In this document: positions 20,933 through 30,931 of the stretch, in pieces
Layout of the letters: every line of letters starts with the position of its first letter
Numbering within the stretch: the stretch's first letter is position 1
NCBI GenBank assembly: GCA_033558025.1
Contig: JAUCEF010000001.1
Span: forward strand, 3,162,001-3,226,000
Source of the DNA: Phytophthora sp. 'mugwort'
Taxonomy: Eukaryota; Oomycota; Peronosporomycetes; Peronosporales; Peronosporaceae
DNA length: 64,000 bases
Reading direction: 5' to 3'
Notes under the pieces: generated by a model
What the model was told of the DNA's origin: nothing
Seen by the model: the letters and a program-made list of their open reading frames with translations, nothing else
The model's database searches: none
Made by a program: the position numbers and the translations under genes

Positions 20933-23900
20933 TCACCGACCTCCGCCCATAACATCTGCAAGCTGGTCCGGCTCGTACGTCGTGACGCTGTCCAATGCCG
21001 TAGCGTCATTCAATGGTTCGCGCTGCCGTCGAGGGAAGCGTTCAATGTACGACGGACCCGCGGACTCGAACTGGTAGTCGTCGGCTCGGATCTTGACGGA
21101 TGACCCAGCGTTGTTTGGGTGTTTCTCCCATGCCAAGCTCTGCGTACTCTCACGTGTTGTCCAGTTGCGCTGTGTGTCGGCCACGTTGCTATCCAAGACT
21201 TTGTGTACGTCGCACGGGAAGAACTGCGACTGGTTGTAGCACGGCGACATGTGTGGCTGTAGTCCCTGTGGTCCGACTTGAGCTTGCTGCTGATACTGCA
21301 GCTGGATAGACACTTGCTGGTCGAACTCTTTAATGTACGCGTCCAGCTCCTTCTGCGGCTCGCACTGCGCTGATCCGCGTGCAAAAGTCTGGTATTCGTC
21401 TACTACCTCGGAGGCGTACGGGGAAGTGGTGCGGCACGGCAAGCAGCCACGCGCTTCATCGTCCTCGTCCAGTCCAGCGACCTGAACGCATTGTGATCCA
21501 TAAGTGAACAAGGGCGGAGCCGAAGGACGTCCTTCCCAGTGACGTCCATTCCAGTACGAGGCACGATCACGCAGTATCGCTGGCGACAGGAACTCACGGA
21601 ACGGCTTCATCTCATCACCAGACACCGTTCCGTCCGCGGCGTCTACAAGACCGAAGAGATCTTCACTAAAGGCGAAGAAGTTGAGAAGCGCCTCACGACC
21701 TTCAAAGTCGCCCTCGACTTCGCGAAGCAGACCCCGTGTACTGAGATAGTCGTCTGTGAGGGCACTGATAGCCACGTACTTGGCACGTCGTCGCTCCACC
21801 ACGTGCAATGGACCAGTCAAGTGATCTGGACCAGTACCGTGGACCGCATTATCCACTTTAAGTTTGTTGCGGGCATCATCGACAAGACTCGTCGAAGCAC
21901 TGAACCACGCTGCGTAGTCAGTCTTAGTGATACTGTTATTTGTAGCATTCTTCAACGTTTCCAACACTGCTGGCTTAGCGAAAGCTGGACCAAGGTCCTT
22001 CACAAGGAGTTGAGTCTCATACTCGGACAACGTCCCCGAGTTATCGAAATCGTACGTCTTGAAGATATACTCAGGTGCTTGAAGCAGCAACGAGCGGAAC
22101 CGTTCATAGTACACGCGGCCATCGAAGCTCGGGTCAAGCACGAAGATAGCAGAATCCAGTCGTGGCATTTGACGATACCATAGTAAACGAGCGAGTTCAT
22201 TCTCGTCCAGGTAGCCATTCTTGTCCAGATCAAAGCGATCAAAGAGCAGATTCGGATCTACACTCAACCAGTTTGCAAACTCCTGGAACGTGATCAAACC
22301 GTCGCTGTCGGCGTCCAATACGTCAACATGTGCCCATTTCATGACATTGAAATCCGCGAGGAGAGCGTCAACTAGCTCAGTGGTGAGTTTCTTGAGCGCT
22401 TTTTGCTCTTCCAGTTGTGCGATCTCGTTCGACGTGATTTTCCCGTCGCTATTACGATCAATCTCGGCGAGATCAAACGACGAATACTTGCTCTTAAACG
22501 CCAGACTGACAGGGACACCTAAGAAGCCCAATAATTTGTCCAGAAGCTCCGTATCGTTAGCTGGGATCGTGTGCTGTGTGAGCTCTTCTTCGTTAGGATA
22601 CGTGAACGCAATCGTCGGGTCTTGTTCAATGTCAAGACGGCGACGTTCGCCAGCAAAACGCTTGAAAATGAACAATGTAATGTTCGTACTAAGGGCGTCA
22701 AAGTAGTTTCCACGCCACGTTTTGGTATTCTGGACTTGGAACCCCCACGAAGTGTACGCGGCCACAGACGAAGGAGGTACAAACGCGCTGTTGGCATCGT
22801 CGTTCGGGTCCTTGTATCGTGTTTCCAGTGTCGTAGATTGGGTCTGTGCTTGACCTACGATGGTTTTCTTCTTCATTCCAGCAGGACAAATATCTTCTGG
22901 ATGTTGTGGTACATCCGTGACAGACACACACTGACTCGTGTTCGTGAGCGAGCAGCATACAACTTCCCATGGCGTGTCCTCCATCCTCCATCGCTGCAGA
23001 TAAATATCCGTGGGGTCATCGTAGCCCAAATGGTGGAAAGCTCGATGATAATTCAGTCCAAAGTCAGTCACTGTCTCGCCAGGAGTACTTTCACTTGGCT
23101 TTTGTACGCTTTGCCACTGCGGGTCCATTACAGGACGAGGCAGCCAATATTCGACAGTCTTGTAGTACGTTCGGACGAGATACGCGGCGTCTTGCTGGTT
23201 ACTTAATGGAATGAGAGCCACAGTCTGATCGTGCGTTTCATTGATACTTTGTCCTCCAGGTGCTTCTAATGGAGCTGCGTCTGGATAGAAACTATGAAGA
23301 AAAACAAAAGGGCCATTAGGATACTCGCTACTTGCGACTCCTATAAGCCCCATCGTGTTGGCTCTAGCTGCTGCTGCACTATCGACGTGCATCCACATGA
23401 CGAAACGTTTAGTTTTACGATTAAAAACCACCTTGGGACGGTCAGCGAGTAAACCGCCATTGGCTTCTAAGTGGTCTCCAAACGGATCAGTGACGTTGGT
23501 AAAGTGAAGCATGAGCCCTTCATTGCGCCATTCATTAGAATCGACACTTGAGCATGCTCCAATACCCCCATGACCAGTGCTAGTCTGAAACATTTCCGAG
23601 TACCAATACACGCTTGGATGTGGACGGATATTGGGTTCTGGCGTCGCTGTATTGGCACTCGTATCGCCACCAAAAGCTTCCCAGTCGATACCCATTTCCA
23701 GAGGTTGGACGATCGTTTGATCAAGTGCGAGACCCTCGATTGTGAGCAATTCACCATAGAAAATGACGTCTTCATCCTCGCTGTTTTGATCAAAAGATTC
23801 ACTCTCATGTTCTTGAATATCGTTGAAAAAGTCGCGATGTGGAGCGCCATCGAACCAGTTAATGCCGCTAGTCTCAAAAGCGTACACTTCTTGTTTTGAT

Positions 23901-26833
23901 ACGTGGCTTTCGTGATGAACCATTGGGTGATATGTTGTCGTCGACGGCTTCTGGGACGCTTCGGCCCATAGTTTACGCCACACTCGCTTCGTCGTGAGAA
24001 CTGCTCCCTCGTTCGCATCTGTATCTGTACGGTATCGGATTCTAGGACAGACAAAACCCATCAAATAGTCGTTGCCAACGTAAATCTCGTCCCACCACGT
24101 CGACATGGCATGGAAATTGTTGAGACTGAGTGCAGCGACACTTTCGCCCTGGAATTGCGCGGCATTGACCTTCAACACGTCGTTCAGACGGATAGAATAC
24201 GTGTGCGCCAGCCAGTTGAGTGTCAGATCCAATTTGTACCATCGATCTGTTTGTATTTTGTCGTGGAAGATATTTCGAGGCCATTGAAACGTGTTAGCTT
24301 CATGTACGAAGCTGCCATCGACCAATGCAATCGAGAACATCATCTCATCTTTGATGTTAATAGCGTCACACGTGTGGACTCCAAAGATGGCGCCACGATT
24401 GGTACGAAGCGTGCCATATTCGAGGTTTCCGACTCGAATAAAGTACGAGATGCGAGTAGGCTGACTGGGCTCTGAGAGCACGAACTGTGGCCCATTGCGG
24501 ATCACTTGACGTGCTTCGAACGGTAAATACGACGACCCACTAGGATATCGTTCACTACCATGTACAAGAAGAGACTTGGCCGTCGCTGCAGCTCCGATCG
24601 AGGAATCAATTCGCATGGTTAATTCAGTACGAACTTTCACGTAAATCGAGCCTCGTCCTCCACTTCTTGTTGCGTCAGAGGACGCTCCACCACGCACTTG
24701 AAGACTTCCGTCCCCCCAAGACGAATATGTTTGTGCATAGATAGCAATTCGTCCGCCGCTGCCTCCACCTCCACCTCCTACACCATCAACAATCAGTTCG
24801 TGGCCTCCGTGGCCGCCCACAGCTTCTATCACTCCATGATTCGACACTGTAGCACCGCTTACTATCAAGATGGAGCCACCAGAACCGCCACCTCCTGGTG
24901 TGAAGCCCGAGCTGCCATTCCCGCCATTTACTGAAATAATCGCGTGAGGACCAAGAAGAATATCATTAATCGCCGAGAGCATGAGAGCACCGGCACCAGC
25001 ACCTCCTTGAGTGGGCTGCACGACTGGGAAGATATCAAAAGGTTCTAATCCGCCTCCTGCACCTCCACTTCCTCCCAATAGATCAATAACTAGCTGGTCT
25101 GCATACGGTGATGCCACTAACGAAGTTCCAGTCGTATAGCCGCCACCTCCTGACCCAGCGAACGAAGCTCCAGCACCCCCAAAAGCGAGTGAAAAGCACT
25201 GCGAGTCGACGACTTCAGCCACGGCTTCGAGTCCCTGGAGTTTTGTGTAATTGACCGTCATCGCTGCAGGAGACGCCACCGTCATAGACGTCGGAGTCAC
25301 GGACATTTCGTTCCCCTCGCGTGTCCAGAACTGCAGTTTCCATACAAAACCGCCAGCAGCTCCACGTCCAGAGCGACATCGCTTAGCAAAATAAGGTTTC
25401 GTGCTGTCTGAGACCTCCACGAGGTCATCTTCCGGTACCTGCCATTCCGAAGCCTGATAAAGTCCGTGATCCACGTTCGGGTCGTGTGCAGTTATCGACG
25501 AGCTAGCAGTTTGCTCTCCAAGTGTCGATCCTTGTGGACATTGATCATTAACGTCTGTGCGCGTCACGCGAGCATCAATCAGAGCCGGTAGATCCTCGAG
25601 CAGAACTTGTCGAAGCTCTTGGGCTCCGATATCATGTGAGAGCGAGCGGGTCATGCTATTGAGGAAACTCAGATGGAAAACACCAGCAAGTTCATTGCCA
25701 TGGCCAATTGTCCGTGTCACGACCTTAGACTCTAATCCGGAGAGAAAACTCTGGGCTTCAAGTTGTGGCACATTCCCCACTGCCGACAAGAACGTGACAC
25801 GCCACAGTCGTCCGATCTCCGGTACTTGCTCCAGTGCATCATCTCGCTCGACATTTAACTCACCAATATCCGGGAATGCTGTCTCAAGTCGACGTCGGAT
25901 ATCCAACGCTGTAGCATCGTATGATATCTTTTCTGTGGTTAAATTCGCACTATTAACGCTTGGATAGCGGAGTCGAAAATGGCCTTGAAGCTTTTGTCCA
26001 GAGGCAGCCGACGTCTCAATCTCCTGCACTTCAGCCACGTGTTTACCATACATCGATAGTGTCTTGACGTATACTCGAACACTGGCACTACCTGGTCCAT
26101 TCTGGTTGTTATTCACGCCTGGAAGACTCGAACCAGACCCGACAAAGCCTCCTCCAGGGAAGCCACCGAGCGTACCCGGTCGAATAGTCATCGCTGTGTC
26201 AAGGATAAAGCTGCTTCGACTTAAAAGAGCAATCGCTCGCTTCCCTTGGAAGCGTATACGGACATTCGCTCCAAGATATACACTCATAAAGTTAAACACG
26301 GCGACTGAAGTCCCTCCAAGTCGCGTAGTGGCCACAAGGCCGTCCATTTGGACGTCACCGCGTAATTCGACTCGATCTGTGTCGAATACTAAATAACCTG
26401 AAGCGAGTTCGAGTGACCCAATGACGGGGAACGTGAACGTGTCCCATCCGAGCCATTTCCTCGGTTCTAACGTACTATCGTCGCTAGTATTAACGTCCTG
26501 GAATCGCCAGTGGTGGGTCCCCGACTTCCAGTCCTCAAAGTCGTTCATGAGTGGAATTTGTGCACGTCCTCCACCTCCAAATTCCCTTGAAAAGCTCTTT
26601 AATTCCGCAGCTTTAATCTCGTAATCCTCATCTCCGCGAGCGCAACGGTGAGTGGTTTTACAGCGCTCGTAGTTTCGACACGCAGTCGATGAGGATTTTT
26701 CATGACAGCGAGTCGAAAGGTACCAATCGTCAGCGAGTGAAGAGGAAGAAACCCATTGAGAACTGAGACTTTGAGCGAGCAATACACACACAATAGCCCC
26801 ATTAAACACAAGTCTTCTTGTCCAACTCGCCAT
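20933..26833 (-). CDS. Secreted multidomain protein: Gly-rich core, GH43-like domain, EF-hands
   Basis: A 1966-aa intronless frame. A hydrophobic N terminus (RLVFNGAIVCVLLAQSLSS) looks like a cleaved signal peptide. Near residues 280-520 are two beta-rich repeats of the type 'FRLRYPS..TTEKISYDATA..IRRRLE', common in large stramenopile extracellular proteins. Residues about 545-735 are Gly-rich with GGGG runs. Residues about 1020-1300 resemble a five-bladed GH43-like glycosidase (YWYSEMFQ, WRNEGL, RPKVVFNRKTKRFVMWMH, GPFVFLHSF), but I cannot assign all catalytic acids. At about 1456, 1506, 1534 and 1594 are EF-hand loops (DRNSDGKITSNE, DADSDGLITFQE, DLDKNGYLDENE, DFDNSGTLSEYE). No C-terminal membrane anchor is seen. 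Probably secreted or at the cell wall, calcium-binding and carbohydrate-directed. The start follows a decayed effector gene on the same strand. Confidence 0.85.
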   Translation of the reverse strand: MASWTRRLVFNGAIVCVLLAQSLSSQWVSSSSLADDWYLSTRCHEKSSSTACRNYERCKTTHRCARGDEDYEIKAAELKSFSREFGGGGRAQIPLMNDFEDWKSGTHHWRFQDVNTSDDSTLEPRKWLGWDTFTFPVIGSLELASGYLVFDTDRVELRGDVQMDGLVATTRLGGTSVAVFNFMSVYLGANVRIRFQGKRAIALLSRSSFILDTAMTIRPGTLGGFPGGGFVGSGSSLPGVNNNQNGPGSASVRVYVKTLSMYGKHVAEVQEIETSAASGQKLQGHFRLRYPSVNSANLTTEKISYDATALDIRRRLETAFPDIGELNVERDDALEQVPEIGRLWRVTFLSAVGNVPQLEAQSFLSGLESKVVTRTIGHGNELAGVFHLSFLNSMTRSLSHDIGAQELRQVLLEDLPALIDARVTRTDVNDQCPQGSTLGEQTASSSITAHDPNVDHGLYQASEWQVPEDDLVEVSDSTKPYFAKRCRSGRGAAGGFVWKLQFWTREGNEMSVTPTSMTVASPAAMTVNYTKLQGLEAVAEVVDSQCFSLAFGGAGASFAGSGGGGYTTGTSLVASPYADQLVIDLLGGSGGAGGGLEPFDIFPVVQPTQGGAGAGALMLSAINDILLGPHAIISVNGGNGSSGFTPGGGGSGGSILIVSGATVSNHGVIEAVGGHGGHELIVDGVGGGGGGSGGRIAIYAQTYSSWGDGSLQVRGGASSDATRSGGRGSIYVKVRTELTMRIDSSIGAAATAKSLLVHGSERYPSGSSYLPFEARQVIRNGPQFVLSEPSQPTRISYFIRVGNLEYGTLRTNRGAIFGVHTCDAINIKDEMMFSIALVDGSFVHEANTFQWPRNIFHDKIQTDRWYKLDLTLNWLAHTYSIRLNDVLKVNAAQFQGESVAALSLNNFHAMSTWWDEIYVGNDYLMGFVCPRIRYRTDTDANEGAVLTTKRVWRKLWAEASQKPSTTTYHPMVHHESHVSKQEVYAFETSGINWFDGAPHRDFFNDIQEHESESFDQNSEDEDVIFYGELLTIEGLALDQTIVQPLEMGIDWEAFGGDTSANTATPEPNIRPHPSVYWYSEMFQTSTGHGGIGACSSVDSNEWRNEGLMLHFTNVTDPFGDHLEANGGLLADRPKVVFNRKTKRFVMWMHVDSAAAARANTMGLIGVASSEYPNGPFVFLHSFYPDAAPLEAPGGQSINETHDQTVALIPLSNQQDAAYLVRTYYKTVEYWLPRPVMDPQWQSVQKPSESTPGETVTDFGLNYHRAFHHLGYDDPTDIYLQRWRMEDTPWEVVCCSLTNTSQCVSVTDVPQHPEDICPAGMKKKTIVGQAQTQSTTLETRYKDPNDDANSAFVPPSSVAAYTSWGFQVQNTKTWRGNYFDALSTNITLFIFKRFAGERRRLDIEQDPTIAFTYPNEEELTQHTIPANDTELLDKLLGFLGVPVSLAFKSKYSSFDLAEIDRNSDGKITSNEIAQLEEQKALKKLTTELVDALLADFNVMKWAHVDVLDADSDGLITFQEFANWLSVDPNLLFDRFDLDKNGYLDENELARLLWYRQMPRLDSAIFVLDPSFDGRVYYERFRSLLLQAPEYIFKTYDFDNSGTLSEYETQLLVKDLGPAFAKPAVLETLKNATNNSITKTDYAAWFSASTSLVDDARNKLKVDNAVHGTGPDHLTGPLHVVERRRAKYVAISALTDDYLSTRGLLREVEGDFEGREALLNFFAFSEDLFGLVDAADGTVSGDEMKPFREFLSPAILRDRASYWNGRHWEGRPSAPPLFTYGSQCVQVAGLDEDDEARGCLPCRTTSPYASEVVDEYQTFARGSAQCEPQKELDAYIKEFDQQVSIQLQYQQQAQVGPQGLQPHMSPCYNQSQFFPCDVHKVLDSNVADTQRNWTTRESTQSLAWEKHPNNAGSSVKIRADDYQFESAGPSYIERFPRRQREPLNDATALDSVTTYEPDQLADVMGGGR

Positions 26834-27347
26834 GAATCATACAGTCGCCGACTCTTTAGAACGGAAGTGCCACTTGATTCCCCATATTTATTGGTAAAGT
26901 GCTCTCGAAAAAATGTAATTTTAGACAAAATACCAGTTTTACTCTCGTACTTTACGCAGTTTCTTGAGTGTGCCCAAATACTCATCAAATTCCTGAGTAG
27001 GGTGGCCTCGTCAACCTTGTTCCGATTCATGAATTCGCGCAGCCACTTGATGCTGTTTGTGCTGAGTCCGAGCGGCTTTGCCAGACGATTAACATCGACA
27101 CTTTTCGCTTCGCTCCATGCCTCAAAGTATGGATCTCGTTTGGTCCTGTTTCTCGCCAGTTCCTTCACAAGACTTGCGGGAAGTTTTGACAGTCTCTCTT
27201 CACCGTCACTTTCAGCCCTTAGAAGTCGATAAGTTGGCCCGGAGTTCACCACAGACGGGATGTGATTCGACGAAGTCTGAGCTGAAGCATCGCAGTTTGC
27301 AGGATAGGTGGCCACAAAAGCCCCAGCAGGATGTACCCGAGACGCAT
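26834..27347 (-). pseudogene. RXLR-EER effector gene, frameshifted in the signal peptide
   Basis: The family is secreted by Phytophthora and acts inside host plant cells. A Met at 27347 begins a short hydrophobic signal-peptide-like segment (MRLGYILLGLL). The rest of the protein lies in another frame, and the break falls at the G4 run (27321-27324 on the plus strand). The second frame carries RLLR (27217-27228) and EER (27193-27201) at normal spacing, then a helical stretch with a W-containing segment resembling the start of a WY-type domain. That frame runs on without a clear natural end into the first 235 bases of the downstream gene (to 26599), so the C terminus also looks replaced or truncated. 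As it stands it should not make a secreted effector. No reading frame repair is given here. Confidence 0.7.
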
Positions 27348-27429
27348 TGTACAGTACCGGAAATTGCTGGCAGCTGAGGAGCAGGTTACGAAGTGAGCGT
27401 ACAAAGACTTTTTGAATTGTTTAAACAAT

Positions 27430-28000
27430 TCACGGCGGTAGTGGTGCTAAGAGCTTCATTATTATCCGCGACAGCGACAGATTAGTTCGGTATACGAACT
27501 TTAAGTAAAATGTAGCGGAGTACTTTTCACAATCGTCCACAAGGTACTCAAATCCTTCGGATTTCTTTTGCAACGGTACCACGAGCCGCCAATACGTGGC
27601 CAGGCCAGTAGCCAGTGGCTAGATGAATTGTAGTGCCACTCCTTGTCGACAGATCTCTGATCCTGGGACAGAGTCTACGAAGATCCTCTCGCCCGTAATA
27701 TTCTGTACACTAAAGGCAGAGATAAATGTTGACCGACGATTTACTAGAGCAGGTCAAACGTCCACGTCGCAGATTAGCGACGATACCCAAGCCCATTAAC
27801 GAGTCAGCTTCCAGCATGTCGAGAACGTGTTGTACCTGACGCCGCCGATGGTGGAATTTGAAGGCGTCAATGATGCCGGCGGTTCCGTGATGTACCGTTA
27901 TTGTGGCAGACTCCAGTTTTGTGATACCTTCACCGAGGCAACTATCACAGTCAAAAGGATCGTCTGTAGCATGGTCAAGTATAGATGTAAAGTTACCTAA
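27430..28000. other. Intergenic, no supported gene
   Basis: Sequence between the effector remnant and the pogo element. A 115-codon minus-strand frame (27710-28057) crosses the left end of the transposon and shows no known motif, so I do not call it. Confidence 0.4.
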
Positions 28001-29762
28001 TACAGACAGCTCACAGTTGTGTGACTTACAGATGAGGCACAAATCGAGTTGTCGCACATCGGTTCAAGGAACAGAAATGCCAATAGTGAAATCAAGATAA
28101 AATTGTTATCTCACAGTTATATAACACAATAACACAGGAGCACAAAATGACTGGTCGTCAGTGGATTTTGATGATTTTAGCCGACTACTGCGCTTCATTC
28201 TTGGATTTTCCAACATGCCCTCCCGCATTTGCCTCACGATAGACGAAAGAACAAGATCAGAGCCCACCACGAGGCCAATTCAGAGCTGACGCAACAGGCA
28301 TTGAGTGATTGGGCTCTTCGCACGCTGGGGAAGCATGTCAAACGCTCGACAATCAGCAAGATTCTTCGTACCAAGCAAGACAATCACGCCAATCCGCAGG
28401 CAAAACGCAAGCAAGCTGGTCGGTTTGAAGCGATGGAGAAGCAATTGTTCGAATGGTTTGTGTCGGTACAAGCCCGCGTATGCATCAGTGACGCCATCAT
28501 CTGGACGAAAGCGAACGAACTGCTTGGTCCCGACCAATCCGTGTCCTCGTCGTGGGTGACGAGGTTCAAACAGCGCCATGGCATCAAGTCTCATCGAATG
28601 CATGGAGAGGCTGCAAGTGTTGCTGTGCATGAGCTTGAGGCACAACGGAAAGAGTTGATGGACCTGTTGGATGAGTATGAGCCACGGGACGTCTATAATA
28701 TGGACGAAACGGGTCTATTTTTTCGCATGGAGCCTAACCAAACGCTTGCAACACGGCCGATTTGCCGGTCACAAGAAGGACAAAGCTCGCATCACCGTTG
28801 CTTTGTGTTGCAACATGGACGGGAGCGAGAAGCTTGAGCCACTTGTGATTCATCGGTACCTCAATCCTCGGTGTTTTAAGGGCGTGGACAAGTCAAAGCT
28901 ATCAGTTCAATTTTTGGCCAATAAAAAAGCGTGGATGACTGCCGTATTCTTCACTGATTGGTTGAAATTGGTGAACTTGAAGATGCATGGACAGAAGGTG
29001 CTGCTTCTCATTGATAATGCATCGTGTCACGTTGACATCGAGCTCGCAAACGTTCGTGTACACTTCCTACCTGCCAATACCACATCCTACTTGCAACCAA
29101 TGGATGCGGGTATTATCAGCATTTTAAACTGCATTACCGTTGCGCCTTTGTGCAGTGGACACTCGACCAAATCACTGCCGACGCCTGCACCAAAATCGAC
29201 TTGTTGACAGCGATTCGCATGATTGTTCAGGCTTGGAACGCTGTCAATCCGTCTACTATTCGGAATTGTTGGGCACATACTGGGATCATCCAACCTGCGA
29301 CTGTGTGTGCTCTGAAGCAGCTGAACGAACCGAAGGGCATCTGTGATTCGTCTGAGTTGGACGCGCTGATCGTCAAGCTGTCACTCGCTGATCCCATGCC
29401 TGCTCAAGACTGTCTGGAATGCGACAGCCTCTGCCCGGAATGGGAACCAGATGATCAAGATCTGGATGTCTTTGACCCGATCGAAGACGAGGACGATGAG
29501 AATCAACCTATGTCGCATCGCGACGCACTCAATGCATGTATCCAGTTGTCAACTTATGCGTTTCCCAATGAAATTGAGTGCCAGGGGCTCAACGACATCA
29601 TTAGTGCCAGTAGAAAACTCCTTCTTGGTAATTTGCAACAGCAGAAAATAACTTACTACTTTGAATAATTTTTTTTTGTGTGTCACTAATTCGTGTTCTG
29701 TCTGTAAGAATATCAGGTCATGCCCCGGACCGATGTGGTTCTACAACTGTGAGTTGTCTGTA
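28001..29762. mobile_element. Pogo/Tigger-type element with terminal inverted repeats and TA duplication
   Basis: The ends are CAGACAGCTCACAGTTGT at 28003-28020 and, read from the other side, CAGACAACTCACAGTTGT at 29760-29743. That is 17 of 18 matches, each flanked by TA (28001-28002 and 29761-29762). A TA target duplication is the hallmark of the Tc1/mariner superfamily, to which the enclosed DDE_1 transposase belongs. Element length is about 1758 bp. The clean ends suggest a fairly recent insertion even though the gene inside is broken. Confidence 0.85.
28215..29668 (+). pseudogene. Pogo/Tigger transposase (CENP-B HTH + DDE_1), three frameshifts
   Basis: Transposase of the element at 28001-29762. 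From a Met at 28215 (MPSRICLT) the frame changes near 28235 into a CENP-B-like DNA-binding region (LTQQALSDWAL, STISKIL; then ISDAIIWTKANELLG and SSSWVTRFKQRHGIKSHRMHG). The first catalytic block is DVYNMDETGLFF. A second frame change near 28755 leads into HKKDKARITVALCCNMDG and LLLIDNASCH (second catalytic Asp), then VHFLPANTTSYLQPMDAGI. A third near 29130 leads into the acidic C terminus (to KITYYFE). All domains are present in order, so only a few indels inactivate it. Confidence 0.85.
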
Positions 29763-30230
29763 CTGTGTAGATATTCTTGGAATACCGGTCTAACTAAAAT
29801 AAAAGTAATAATTTAGTAGTTTTCGCACGAATAAGGAGTATATCAGAATTCCTCATCCCAAACAGTTCAGCTTCCTTAGATCTGTACAGTAGTTCTATGT
29901 AGTACTCTTAGGTCTTCAGTTCAGCAGTCTAGGGCCATGATTTTAAGTAGTTCAGTCTAACGTCTTCTCGTGCGATGCCAGCAGCCACCTGTTCGTTCAA
30001 ACTACGTACATAATCCCGGACAGCTCGTGATTTACAGTCCGTAAACGCTGACAGCGCCATAATCACTCTCTGCAATGTGCATTCTACACTCACACTTTTC
30101 CATGCGCGATTCGTCAAATCAAAACGATATCAGCGAATCACTTGGGTTCACTAAAACCACAGCAATACTCCCCCAATATATATATATATATAAAGGATCA
30201 GACTGTCTATTGAATACTTACGATTATTCT
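29763..30230. other. Intergenic AT-rich stretch
   Basis: No gene seen. It holds a short (TA)n microsatellite at about 30175-30192. The right end abuts the first base of the left Gypsy LTR. Confidence 0.5.
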
Positions 30231-30931
30231 TGTGATGGGGCACACCCATAGGAAGTGTTACTTCCAGAGAGTATACAAACTCTCAGTGAACGGCATATCA
30301 CAAGTTCCTGGTCTGAGGGGACTGTTACCAAATTAGGTAGATATAAGACTGAATAAATTTATAAGTAATGCGTCTACATACTAATTATAAGCCACCTATA
30401 AAGTACTAGATGTTATCTTATTTTTTTTTTTTGGGGGGGGGGTGATTCTGAGGTCTTTGTACCATATGTGTGGTACCCATCCGTGACGTCATTACCGTGA
30501 CGTCATAGTGATGTTGACCGCATCACATAGGGAACTTGGGTACACCATTCTGAAGAGTGAATTGGCACTCTTCATCAGAGGTCGCACATGCAGCTTTATG
30601 GACTACCCACCCCGTTGTTGAGTTTCAATCGGATACCCAAGCCCCACCTGCCACTCTACCCACGGACAGTTCGGGTACCCGTACCCGACCATCCATACCG
30701 GTCTAAAATGCACCAAATCTCTTGTACGTCTGTTATAGTGAAACTCGAAGCTAAGCTGCAGCTATTTTTATCGCTCTATTATAATACAGGCTTAATCGGG
30801 TAGCCCTCACCCACCCGCCGCCGTATTCGAAACCAATTAGGGTACGCCCACCCACCCATGAGACACACTGGTACGGGTGGGTAGGTAGGGTGTCCAATTG
30901 CAAGCTCTGCTCTTCATGTAACCCCGTTACA
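30231..30931 (+). repeat. Gypsy LTR copy 1 (interrupted by a small hAT-like insertion)
   Basis: Begins TGTGATGGGG and ends CCCCGTTACA, the imperfect inverted termini of this LTR family. Without the 334-bp insertion and its 8-bp duplication it is 359 bp, exactly the length of the copy at 37349-37707, with which it shares most of its sequence. It holds two TGACGTCA palindromes (30484-30491, 30498-30505). A T/G homopolymer run near 30420-30442 is expanded relative to the other copy. No 5-bp target duplication is evident on either side. Confidence 0.85.
30576..30909. mobile_element. Small non-autonomous hAT-like element inside the LTR
   Basis: A 334-bp insertion beginning CAGAG and ending CTCTG, flanked on both sides by exact CTCTTCAT (30568-30575 and 30910-30917). 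An 8-bp duplication and CAGAG termini fit the hAT superfamily. The interior has no coding potential but has GGGTACCCGTACCC-like and GGGTGGGTA motifs at both ends, which may be subterminal transposase-binding repeats. The uninterrupted LTR copy at 37349-37707 shows the empty site. Confidence 0.85.

Noticed and set aside
27710..28057. 115-residue minus-strand frame as a gene
   Set aside because: It spans the left inverted repeat of the pogo element and has no recognisable domain.
30231..30931. Classical complete LTR retrotransposon with 5-bp target duplication
   Set aside because: The outer flanks of the two LTR copies do not match, the integrase is missing, and no primer-binding site was recognised, so completeness cannot be claimed.
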